From: Acidobacteriota bacterium | Lineage (GTDB): Bacteria; Acidobacteriota; HRBIN11 | Assembly: GCA_030550225.1 (NCBI GenBank) | Contig: JAUQPV010000163.1 | Location: 1 to 6,118 of the forward strand | Direction of reading: 5' to 3' | Length of the DNA stretch: 6,118 nucleotides | Shown: one piece after another, positions 1-5,123 of the stretch | Layout of the letters: each line of letters opens with the position of its first letter | Position numbering within the stretch: the first letter of the stretch is position 1 | Position numbers and translations under genes: made by a program | Notes under the pieces: generated by a model | What the model was told of the DNA's origin: nothing | Seen by the model: only the letters and a program-made list of their open reading frames with translations | The model's database searches: none

Positions 1-7
1 CAGCGCC

Positions 8-406
8 CTATCGCCCCACCGGTCTTTCTTCCGGCGGAGGCAGGACGACGGGCGTCCCGTCTTCTCGAAACCACCAGTGGGGTGCTTCGACCCATAGGTC
101 CTCGATGTTGTAATAAAACCGAGTATTCTCATCAAATACGTGAATGACCAAGTCGGTGTAGTCGAGGACGACCCATCGGGCCGTCTCGTAGCCCTCGACG
201 TGGTGAAGTCGGAGTCGGGGTTCCAGGGTCTCCCGCAGGTGGTCGACGATGGCCTGCACGTGGGGTTGGACCTCCCCATGGCATATCATGATGTAATGAG
301 CGTAGTCGCACAGCTGACGGACGTCGAGGACTAAGACCCGTTCAGCTTTCTTTTCCAGCGAGGCCTGAACGGCCATCCAACAGTATTCGGGAAGCGTCGT
401 CTTCAT
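8..406 (-). CDS. rsfS: Ribosomal silencing factor RsfS (RsfS/YbeB/Iojap family)
   Basis: RsfS binds protein L14 on the 50S subunit and blocks joining with the 30S subunit, lowering translation during starvation; that role is family knowledge. The 132-residue product spans the whole single-domain family. The helix ending in KKAERVLVLDVR (residues 19-30), the strand YIMICHG (38-44) and the core EGYETARWVVLDYTDLVIHVF (71-91) followed by FYYNIEDLW (97-105) are the family hallmarks. The usual Ser in the 'CSG' turn is His here (C42-H-G). A proline-rich tail (residues 117-132) goes beyond the core and has no obvious function. The ATG at 406 is preceded by AGGAGG (417-422) with a 10-nt spacer. It is the last visible gene of the rplU-rpmA-obg-nadD-rsfS cluster, 172 bp after nadD, a common pairing of nadD with rsfS. 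The assignment is firm. Confidence 0.95.
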   Translation of the reverse strand: MKTTLPEYCWMAVQASLEKKAERVLVLDVRQLCDYAHYIMICHGEVQPHVQAIVDHLRETLEPRLRLHHVEGYETARWVVLDYTDLVIHVFDENTRFYYNIEDLWVEAPHWWFREDGTPVVLPPPEERPVGR

Positions 407-437
407 CGAGGCGGAACCTCCTCTGCATCGGTGTTCG

Positions 438-567
438 GTACTGGGTATAAAAGACCCCAGGCCCGGGACCCCAGACCTGTCGTGGAAGTTCGGTTCGCCT
501 CGTCTCGAGACGAAACATCCCGATGACCGCGTTGAGTCTATAGCCTGTGGTCTCTTTTACCCAGCAC
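438..567 (-). repeat. Intercistronic inverted repeat between nadD and rsfS
   Basis: Two 19-base arms, 438-456 and 549-567, are inverted copies matching at 16 of 19 positions. Read as minus-strand RNA (the nadD-rsfS transcript), two of the three differences become G-U pairs, so 18 of 19 positions pair. The 92-base interior holds a 14-bp perfect palindrome (500-513) and a G-run array (minus strand, about 477-452) with units such as GGTCTGG and GGTCCCG. The word ACCCAGCAC (559-567) recurs exactly in the rplU-rpmA gap (2682-2690). No T-tract follows, so it is not a classical intrinsic terminator. It may be a transcript-processing or stability element, or a remnant of a dispersed repeat. Confidence 0.6.
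500..513. repeat. 14-bp perfect palindrome
   Basis: The sequence TCGTCTCGAGACGA is its own reverse complement. As RNA it would make a 5-bp stem with a UCGA tetraloop; as DNA it has the symmetry of a dimer-binding site. It lies inside the nadD-rsfS inverted repeat, about 94 bp upstream of the rsfS start. I recognise no known operator in it. Confidence 0.5.
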
Positions 568-578
568 TCGACACCCCA

Positions 579-1241
579 TCATCTGAGCGCCTCTGAGACA
601 TACAGTCGGTAGCGCTGGATGTAGGCCGCTACGGCCGGTACGACCCACTGGGCAAAGGGGCGGCCCTGCCGGCAGGCGTCTCGGATCGCCGTCGCCTGAA
701 TGTCTACGGAGAGGTCCGGGATCAGGACGACCGCCGGCGGCGACGGCCACGGTTCCGGATGGCCGACATACAGGGGCACAGAAGGCAGATGCGTCGTATG
801 ATACGCCTGGACCTGCTCGACGGACACGGGCGGCCGGTGGAAGACGCAGACCGTGCACAGGTCCAAGTGGCGCGGGAACTCGTACCAGGTGTGGAAGGTC
901 AGGTAGGCGTCGGCGCCCATCACGAAGACGACCTGGTCGGGCCGGGTCCTCCAGGCCTGGTGAAAGCGCCGGAGCGTCTCGACCGTGTAGGCTGGAGCAG
1001 GCCGGACCAGCTCGTCGTCCCAGACCATCGCCCACGGGCGGTCTTGCAAGGCCAGGGCCAGCATGGCGAAGCGGTGATGGGCGGGCGTCAAGTCCGTCGG
1101 GTCCCGATGCGGCGGCGTCCCCGAAGGGACAAAGAGAAACTTTTGAAGCGAAGGCCGGTGCCGATACCACCAGTCGGCCACGGCCAGGTGACCCCGATGC
1201 ACCGGGTCAAAACGACCGCCGAAGAGGACCCAATCGCTCAC
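579..1241 (-). CDS. nadD: Nicotinate-nucleotide adenylyltransferase (NadD)
   Basis: NadD transfers AMP from ATP to nicotinate mononucleotide, giving deamido-NAD, the penultimate step of NAD synthesis in the cytosol. The 220-residue product has the nucleotidyltransferase Rossmann fold: GGRFDPVHRGH (8-18) is the HxGH-type ATP site, VPSGTPPHR (38-46) and YTVETLRRF (85-93) line the nicotinate site, MGADAYLTFHTWYE (108-121) follows, and VDIQATAIR (189-197) is the C-terminal phosphate-binding motif. That motif is usually IS(S/A)TxIR, so the first Ser is Gln here; the Thr of GGTFDP is Arg. The end, VPAVAAYIQRYRLY, is typical. The start is GTG at 1241: AGGAGG lies 12 nt upstream, and the closer ATG (1252-1250) is out of frame and hits a TGA overlapping the GTG. 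It lies 57 bp after obg and 172 bp before rsfS, probably co-transcribed. Confidence 0.95.
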   Translation of the reverse strand: MSDWVLFGGRFDPVHRGHLAVADWWYRHRPSLQKFLFVPSGTPPHRDPTDLTPAHHRFAMLALALQDRPWAMVWDDELVRPAPAYTVETLRRFHQAWRTRPDQVVFVMGADAYLTFHTWYEFPRHLDLCTVCVFHRPPVSVEQVQAYHTTHLPSVPLYVGHPEPWPSPPAVVLIPDLSVDIQATAIRDACRQGRPFAQWVVPAVAAYIQRYRLYVSEALR

Positions 1242-1270
1242 CGTCTCGCCATGCCTCCTATCCCGATATA

Positions 1271-1308
1271 AAGGGCAAAGGGCAAGGGGGTATATGCCCT
1301 ATGCCCTT
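1271..1308 (-). repeat. Hairpin overlapping the obg stop codon
   Basis: Arms 1271-1284 and 1295-1308 form a 14-bp stem with one A-A mismatch and a 10-base loop. Each arm is itself a tandem pair: AGGGCA-A-AGGGCA against TGCCCT-A-TGCCCT. The obg stop codon TAG (1301-1299) lies inside the 5' arm on the transcript. No U-tract follows on the minus strand (it reads TATATCGGG), so simple intrinsic termination is unlikely. It could be a partial attenuator or an RNA-stability element between obg and nadD. Confidence 0.6.
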
Positions 1309-2315
1309 ACGACGAGGGCCATCTCCGCCGTCTGGTGCAGGGTCTCGGCGACCCAGTCCATCAAGGACTCCAGGCCCGCTCCCGTCCGGGCCGAGATGAC
1401 GAAGAACGGCGTCTGGTCCTGAGCGGCGGCCGCCGCGAGGCGCTCGACCCGGTCGGGGACGGCGATGTCTTGCTTGGTCGCTACGACGGCCCGGGGCCGT
1501 TCCAGCAGAGCCGGGGTATAAGCCCTCATCTCTCGGAGAAGAGTCTGGTAGGCCTGGACCGGGTCGGGGGCCCATTCCGAACAGTCGACCAAGAGGAGGA
1601 GGAGCCGGGTCCGCTCGATATGCCGCAGGAACTGAAGGCCCAGACCCCGGCCCTGGGCGGCCCCCTCGATGATGCCCGGGATGTCGGCCATCACAAAGCG
1701 TCGGTAATGCTTCCAAAACACGACGCCCAGATGGGGAACGGTCGTCGTGAAGGGGTAGGGGGCGATCTTCGGCTTGGCTGAGGAGACGGCCGCGATCAGG
1801 GTCGACTTCCCGGCGTTGGGCAAACCGACCAGACCGACGTCGGCCAACAGCTTAAGCTCCAGGCGGAGACGCCGCTGTTCGCCGGGTTCGCCCGGCTCGG
1901 CGATGTAAGGCGCCTGGTGGGTCGGCGTCGCAAAGCGGGCGTTCCCGCGACCGCCCCGACCGCCCCGGGCCACGAGGACCGTCTGCCCCGGCTCGGACAG
2001 GTCGGCGATGACCCGGCCGGCCTCGTCATAGACGACCGTCCCGACGGGAACCCGCACGTAGAGATCCGACCCGTCGCGACCCGTCTGGTTTTTGCCCCGG
2101 CCGTGCTGGCCTCGGGGAGCTTCAAAGCGGCGTTGAAATGTGAAGGGATACAACGTGTTCAGGTGAGGGTCGGCGACCAGAAACACGTGGCCGCCCCGAC
2201 CGCCATCGCCACCGTCGGGTCCTCCCTTCGGGACATACTTCTCCCGTCGGAACGACACACAGCCATCTCCACCGTCCCCGGCCTTGACCACGATTTCGAC
2301 GACGTCGACAAACAT
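1299..2315 (-). CDS. obg: GTPase Obg/CgtA, 50S ribosome assembly
   Basis: Obg is an essential GTPase that binds the 50S subunit during late assembly and links it to stringent signalling (family knowledge). The N-terminal glycine-rich Obg fold spans about residues 1-158, with runs such as AGDGGDG (12-18) and GGPDGGDGGRGG (31-42). The G domain follows: G1 GLPNAGKS (164-171), G2 YPFTTTVPHLGVV (187-199), G3 DIPGIIEGA (211-219), G4 TKQD (280-283) and G5 SA (308-309). G4 has Thr where NKxD is usual. At 338 residues it lacks the C-terminal OCT domain found in some Obg proteins, so it is the short form. The ATG at 2315 has no convincing Shine-Dalgarno sequence, and the rpmA stop codon is only 3 nt upstream in the same frame, so translation is probably coupled to rpmA. 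The identification is certain. Confidence 0.97.
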   Translation of the reverse strand: MFVDVVEIVVKAGDGGDGCVSFRREKYVPKGGPDGGDGGRGGHVFLVADPHLNTLYPFTFQRRFEAPRGQHGRGKNQTGRDGSDLYVRVPVGTVVYDEAGRVIADLSEPGQTVLVARGGRGGRGNARFATPTHQAPYIAEPGEPGEQRRLRLELKLLADVGLVGLPNAGKSTLIAAVSSAKPKIAPYPFTTTVPHLGVVFWKHYRRFVMADIPGIIEGAAQGRGLGLQFLRHIERTRLLLLLVDCSEWAPDPVQAYQTLLREMRAYTPALLERPRAVVATKQDIAVPDRVERLAAAAAQDQTPFFVISARTGAGLESLMDWVAETLHQTAEMALVVRA

Positions 2316-2318
2316 TTT

Positions 2319-2588
2319 TCATGAAGCCACGGACTCGGCGGGCAGGACATGCACGAACCGACCCATCCGACCCTTCGTTTCGAACCGGACGAAGCCGTCG
2401 ACCTTAGCAAACAGGGTCCAGTCCCGACCCACGCCGACATTCCGCCCCGGCTTGATCGGCGTCCCCCGTTGGCGGACCAGGACGGCGCCGGCTCGGACGA
2501 ACTGGCCGTCAAAACGCTTGACACCCAGATACTTGGGATTGCTGTCCCGGCCGTTGCGGGAACTGCCTTGACCCTTCTTGTGCGCCAT
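2319..2588 (-). CDS. rpmA: 50S ribosomal protein L27
   Basis: L27 sits at the 50S peptidyl-transferase centre, where its flexible N-terminus reaches the tRNA acceptor ends. The product starts MAHKKGQGSSRNGRDS, the family's near-invariant N-terminus, and continues with LGVKRFDGQFVRAG, VRQRGTPIKPG and NVGVGRDWTLFAKVDG. At 89 residues it has the usual length. I set the start at ATG 2588 rather than the in-frame GTG at 2600: GGAGG (2598-2594) lies 5 nt before the ATG and would itself be inside the longer reading frame. There is no N-terminal extension of the cleaved type known from Firmicutes; the A-H-K-K end is already the mature form. It lies 118 bp after rplU and 3 nt before obg. Confidence 0.97.
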   Translation of the reverse strand: MAHKKGQGSSRNGRDSNPKYLGVKRFDGQFVRAGAVLVRQRGTPIKPGRNVGVGRDWTLFAKVDGFVRFETKGRMGRFVHVLPAESVAS

Positions 2589-2593
2589 AGATG

Positions 2594-2598
2594 CCTCC
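2594..2598 (-). promoter_or_regulatory. rpmA ribosome binding site
   Basis: GGAGG on the minus strand lies 5 nt before the ATG at 2588. It decides the rpmA start, because it overlaps the alternative upstream GTG start codon region (2600-2598) and could not serve that codon. Confidence 0.8.
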
Positions 2599-2606
2599 AC
2601 GTGCGA

Positions 2607-2705
2607 GGTCCCGAGTCCCAGGTATCAGGTCCCAGGGAGCCCGTGTCGAGTCCAGTGCGGAATGTTCGGTTCTTGGCTGGGACCCAGCACCTAATACCCG
2701 AGACC
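2607..2705 (-). repeat. Long wobble-rich hairpin between rplU and rpmA
   Basis: Arms 2607-2635 and 2677-2705 (29 bases each, 41-base loop) are inverted copies identical at 20 of 29 positions. In minus-strand RNA, the sense of the operon, 7 of the 9 differences become G-U pairs, giving 27 of 29 paired. In plus-strand RNA only one would, giving 21. The arms are built of 7-base units (GGGTCTC and GGGTATT in the first on the transcript; TGGGACC and TGATACC in the second). The 5' arm begins one base after the rplU stop TAA (2709-2707); the 3' arm ends 18 nt before the rpmA start and 8 nt before its ribosome binding site. It could modulate rpmA translation, transcript processing or partial termination; no T-tract is present. 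Confidence 0.65.
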
Positions 2706-2706
2706 C

Positions 2707-3030
2707 TTATCCAGTGTCCCGGGGTTGGATGGCCTCTACGTAAACGACAGTCATCCACTGACGGTGACCCTGCTTCTTCTTGTACTGTTCCTTCCGACGC
2801 TTCTTGAACACGATGAGCTTCTTCGCCCGCTCGTGCCGTCGGACGGTCGCCCTCACGACGTAATTCAAAGGCTGGCCGACGGCGACCGCCGTGTGATCTT
2901 CCGTCCGGACCAGATAGACGTTCGTGAACTCCACGACCGTCCCAGGCGCTTGGTCGATCTTCTCCAAGCGGACCAAGCGCCCGGGTCGCATGATGTACTG
3001 CTTGCCCCCGTATTCCACGATAGCATACAT
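2707..3030 (-). CDS. rplU: 50S ribosomal protein L21
   Basis: L21 is a 50S assembly protein that contacts 23S rRNA. The product begins MYAIVEYGGKQY, the canonical family start, and ends with the RNA-binding signature KKRRKEQYKKKQGHRQWMTVVYVEAI (about residues 75-100), matching the K-x-GHRQ-x-x-T-x-V pattern. At 107 residues it has normal length. The reading frame stays open back to an ATG at 3162, but that extension resembles no L21, and AAGGAG (3040-3045 on the plus axis) lies 9 nt before the ATG at 3030, so I use 3030. As in many bacteria it is the first gene of an L21-L27 pair, here leading the obg-nadD-rsfS cluster. Its promoter is not certain; see the 3031-3415 region. Confidence 0.96.
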   Translation of the reverse strand: MYAIVEYGGKQYIMRPGRLVRLEKIDQAPGTVVEFTNVYLVRTEDHTAVAVGQPLNYVVRATVRRHERAKKLIVFKKRRKEQYKKKQGHRQWMTVVYVEAIQPRDTG

Positions 3031-3084
3031 CGGCACCTGCTCCTTGCCCTCCCAAAGTCGTCCGACGATTCGACCCCTCGGCTT

Positions 3085-3150
3085 GTCCGATTCGGCCTGA
3101 CGCCCGGTCCCTATCGTCCGAGCAGGTCCTAATATTCTGGTCCGATTCGG
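3085..3150 (-). repeat. Twin 11-bp dyads in the rplU leader
   Basis: GTCCGATTCGG occurs at 3085-3095 and again at 3140-3150 in the same orientation, starts 55 bp apart. Each contains CCGATTCGG, a dyad of two 4-base halves around one central base. Both lie between the rplU start and any plausible upstream promoter. They could be operator half-sites, RNA stem-loops of an autoregulatory leader, or chance in a repeat-rich region. Confidence 0.45.
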
Positions 3151-3245
3151 GCCTCCGTGCAACCAGCCGTGTCCCTCTTATCGCAGACAAAACCGCGCGG
3201 GTCCTGGATCCTCGACCGATCCATTCACCAAAAATGAAACACTCC

Positions 3246-3306
3246 CCTCCGAACTGGTGAACTCCTGAAATTCCCGAACTGCCGGGCTCCCGAATTCCCG
3301 ATATAC
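3246..3306 (-). repeat. Octamer-unit quasi-tandem array
   Basis: Read on the minus strand from about 3303, the sequence falls into consecutive 8-base units such as TTCGGGAG, TTCGGGAA and GTTCGGAG, about seven in all, all variants on TTCGGGA(A/G). Exact AATTCCCG copies (plus strand) lie at 3269-3276 and 3293-3300, 24 bp apart, which is three units. It has no coding potential and resembles the 7-base arrays in the other gaps. Confidence 0.5.
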
Positions 3307-3355
3307 CTGACCTACTCATTCACCCCAAATGGGACAGTTACCTCCTGACTCACCC

Positions 3356-3384
3356 TTGACAAGAGAAATTTTGGTGAATAAAAT
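3356..3384 (+). promoter_or_regulatory. Near-consensus sigma-70-type promoter for recN
   Basis: TTGACA (3356-3361, 6 of 6 consensus bases) and TAAAAT (3379-3384, 5 of 6) are separated by an ideal 17 bp. Transcription should begin near 3390-3392, about 25 nt before the recN ATG at 3416. This excludes the upstream in-frame ATG at 3329, which lies before the promoter. The spacer contains TTTTGGTGAAT (3369-3379), part of a repeated motif that may be an operator. Confidence 0.8.
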
Positions 3385-3415
3385 AGGGTTGCTGACTCAG
3401 GGAGAGACGCCTGAC

Positions 3416-5119
3416 ATGCTGAGGGAACTCCGCATTCGTCACTTTGGGACCTTTGAATACGCCGAATGGAACCTCCATCCGGCCTGGACGGTCCTGACGG
3501 GCGAGACGGGCGCCGGCAAGTCCCTCCTCATCGAGGCCCTCCAGTGCATCGCCGGCGAACGGGCCCAGGCCCGATGGTTCTCGCCCAAGTCGCCTTGGAC
3601 CGAGGTCGAGGCCGTCTGGGAGGTCCCCCGCCATCCCCAACTCCGTCGGGTCCTCGAGGGCCTTGGTCTCACCGAAGAAGGGGACGACGCCACCCTGGTC
3701 GTCCGGCGTCGGATTTACACCGACGGTCGTCAACAGGTATGGCTCCAGGGCCGCCGCTCGACCCTGAAGAACCTGCAGGCGGTCATGCGGCTGTTCTTGG
3801 ACATTTGTGACCAGTGGGGCATTGCCCGCATGCTCTCGAGCGACGTCCAACGGGCCTGGCTGGACACTTATGGTCAGCACGACGACCTCTTGAGGACGGT
3901 CCACCGCCTGGCTCGCCAGATCCGTCTGCACGCTAAGACCCTGCGGGCGGCCGAGGCGCCCGAGACGATCCGCCAACGCCTGACAGGGATGCGTCAGGAG
4001 TGGCAGGAGCTCATGGCCGCCGACTTAAAGCCGGGCGAAGATGAGGAACTGGAGCGTCAATTCCAACTCCTGAGCCGGTCCCTTCAAATCCAGGAGGCCG
4101 TCGAGGCACTGGTCCAGGACCTTCAGGAGGGGGACGCACCCTTGATTCAGCGGGTCCGTCACTGGCAGAAGACCCTCGAGGACCTGGCCCGGTGGGCGCC
4201 TGAGTTGGCGGGTTACGGTCCGACGTTGGACGAGTGGCGGGCGACGGCCCAGGCCCTTGTGTTCGACCTCGTACGGCTCCGGGACCGGGCCCAGTGGGAC
4301 CCGACCGAGTGGCAACGGGTCGAGAGCCGGATCGGCTTCCTGGAACGTCTGAAGCGGAAGTATCGGATGGACTATGCGGGCCTCCTGGCTTACCGCGACC
4401 GACTGGCCCAGGAGATCGAACAGCTCGAGCGGCAACTCTCCCAAAAGGACGAACTCCGGGCTGAGGTCGAACGGCTCTACCAGGCGTATCGGGAGGCGGC
4501 CGCCGAGCTCCATCACCGCCGTGTCCGGGCGGCCCAGCGGCTTTCGGAGGTGGCGACCGAGCAGGTCCGTCGACTGGCCTTGCCGGATGCTGAAATCCGG
4601 GTCGAGGTCACCGAAGTCCCCCTCCCCGAGACGTGGTCGCCGGACGTGACGGTCCATGAATCGGGCGCCGACCGGGTCGTTTTCCAGTTCCGGTCTCATG
4701 GCGGGCTTCCCCTGCTCCCCCTCGTGCAGGTCGCCTCGGGCGGTGAGCTGGCCCGGGCCGTCCTGGCCTTGAAGACCGTCGTCGGGCGGACGGCCTGGCC
4801 CCGGACGGTCGTGTTCGACGAAGTCGAGATGGGCGTCGGCGGAGAAGCCCTCGAAGCCGTCGGTCAGATGCTCCGGGCCATCGCCGCCTTCGACCAAGTC
4901 GTTACGGTCACGCACTGGCCCCAGTTGGCCGCCATGGCCGATGATCACTGGCAGGTCCTGAAGGAGACCCGGGCGGGCGAGACCGTCCTGACCCTGCGGG
5001 CGCTGACACCGGCCGAGCGGGTCCAGGAGATCGTCCGGATGCTGGGCGGACAGGCCGTGGCGCCGACCGTCCGGGCTCATGCGGAAGCTCTGCTCGAGCG
5101 CTTCCGGAAGATTTCGTAA
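3416..5119 (+). CDS. recN: DNA repair protein RecN (SMC-like ATPase)
   Basis: RecN is an SMC-family ATPase acting with RecA in double-strand-break repair; it binds DNA ends and bridges sister DNA (family knowledge). From the chosen start it has 567 residues, near the usual 550-560. Walker A is GETGAGKS (29-36). A charged, helical middle region (about 160-385) is the short coiled-coil arm. The C-terminal head has the signature ASGGELAR (440-447), Walker B TVVFDE (464-469, catalytic pair D468-E469) and the H-loop VTVTHWPQLAAMADDHW (496-512). Odd points: the family motif (L/V)DIHGQHE is LDICDQWG here (128-135), losing both His; the following glycine-Asn strand is QGR for NGR; and the D-loop has Glu471 for Asp. 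The start ATG at 3416 follows AGGGAGAG and lies just after a strong promoter. recN is divergent from the rplU operon and appears to be a separate transcription unit. Confidence 0.93.
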   Translation: MLRELRIRHFGTFEYAEWNLHPAWTVLTGETGAGKSLLIEALQCIAGERAQARWFSPKSPWTEVEAVWEVPRHPQLRRVLEGLGLTEEGDDATLVVRRRIYTDGRQQVWLQGRRSTLKNLQAVMRLFLDICDQWGIARMLSSDVQRAWLDTYGQHDDLLRTVHRLARQIRLHAKTLRAAEAPETIRQRLTGMRQEWQELMAADLKPGEDEELERQFQLLSRSLQIQEAVEALVQDLQEGDAPLIQRVRHWQKTLEDLARWAPELAGYGPTLDEWRATAQALVFDLVRLRDRAQWDPTEWQRVESRIGFLERLKRKYRMDYAGLLAYRDRLAQEIEQLERQLSQKDELRAEVERLYQAYREAAAELHHRRVRAAQRLSEVATEQVRRLALPDAEIRVEVTEVPLPETWSPDVTVHESGADRVVFQFRSHGGLPLLPLVQVASGGELARAVLALKTVVGRTAWPRTVVFDEVEMGVGGEALEAVGQMLRAIAAFDQVVTVTHWPQLAAMADDHWQVLKETRAGETVLTLRALTPAERVQEIVRMLGGQAVAPTVRAHAEALLERFRKIS

Positions 5120-5123
5120 TGGA

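Larger units (their letters stand above)
3031..3415. other. Divergent rplU/recN regulatory region
   Basis: This 385-bp gap has no convincing gene. From left to right it holds the rplU leader with two dyads (3085-3095 and 3140-3150), an array of 8-base units (about 3246-3306), four TTCACC/GGTGAA words and the recN promoter (3356-3384). For the leftward transcript the best promoter I can find is TTGGGG (3328-3323), 17-bp spacer, TATATC (3305-3300) on the minus strand. It is weak and uncertain, and would give a leader of more than 250 nt. No LexA box of the E. coli (CTGT-N8-ACAG) or B. subtilis (CGAAC-N4-GTTCG) kind is visible, although recN is often in the SOS regulon. Confidence 0.5.

Noticed and set aside
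3031..3162. N-terminal extension of L21 from the ATG at 3162
   Set aside because: L21 begins MYAIVEYGGKQY; AAGGAG lies 9 nt before the ATG at 3030, and the extension covers the dyad-bearing leader.
2159..3319. Open frame of 386 codons on the minus strand crossing rplU, rpmA and part of obg in another frame
   Set aside because: It overlaps three unmistakable genes and has a repetitive, low-complexity translation; a shadow.
3329..3415. N-terminal extension of recN from the ATG at 3329
   Set aside because: That ATG lies upstream of a near-consensus promoter, and the 29 extra residues precede the usual RecN start (MLRELRIRHFG).
3220..3415. Possible LexA box before recN
   Set aside because: Neither CTGT-N8-ACAG nor CGAAC-N4-GTTCG is present; GAAC-N4-GAAC (3251-3262) fits no established LexA box spacing.
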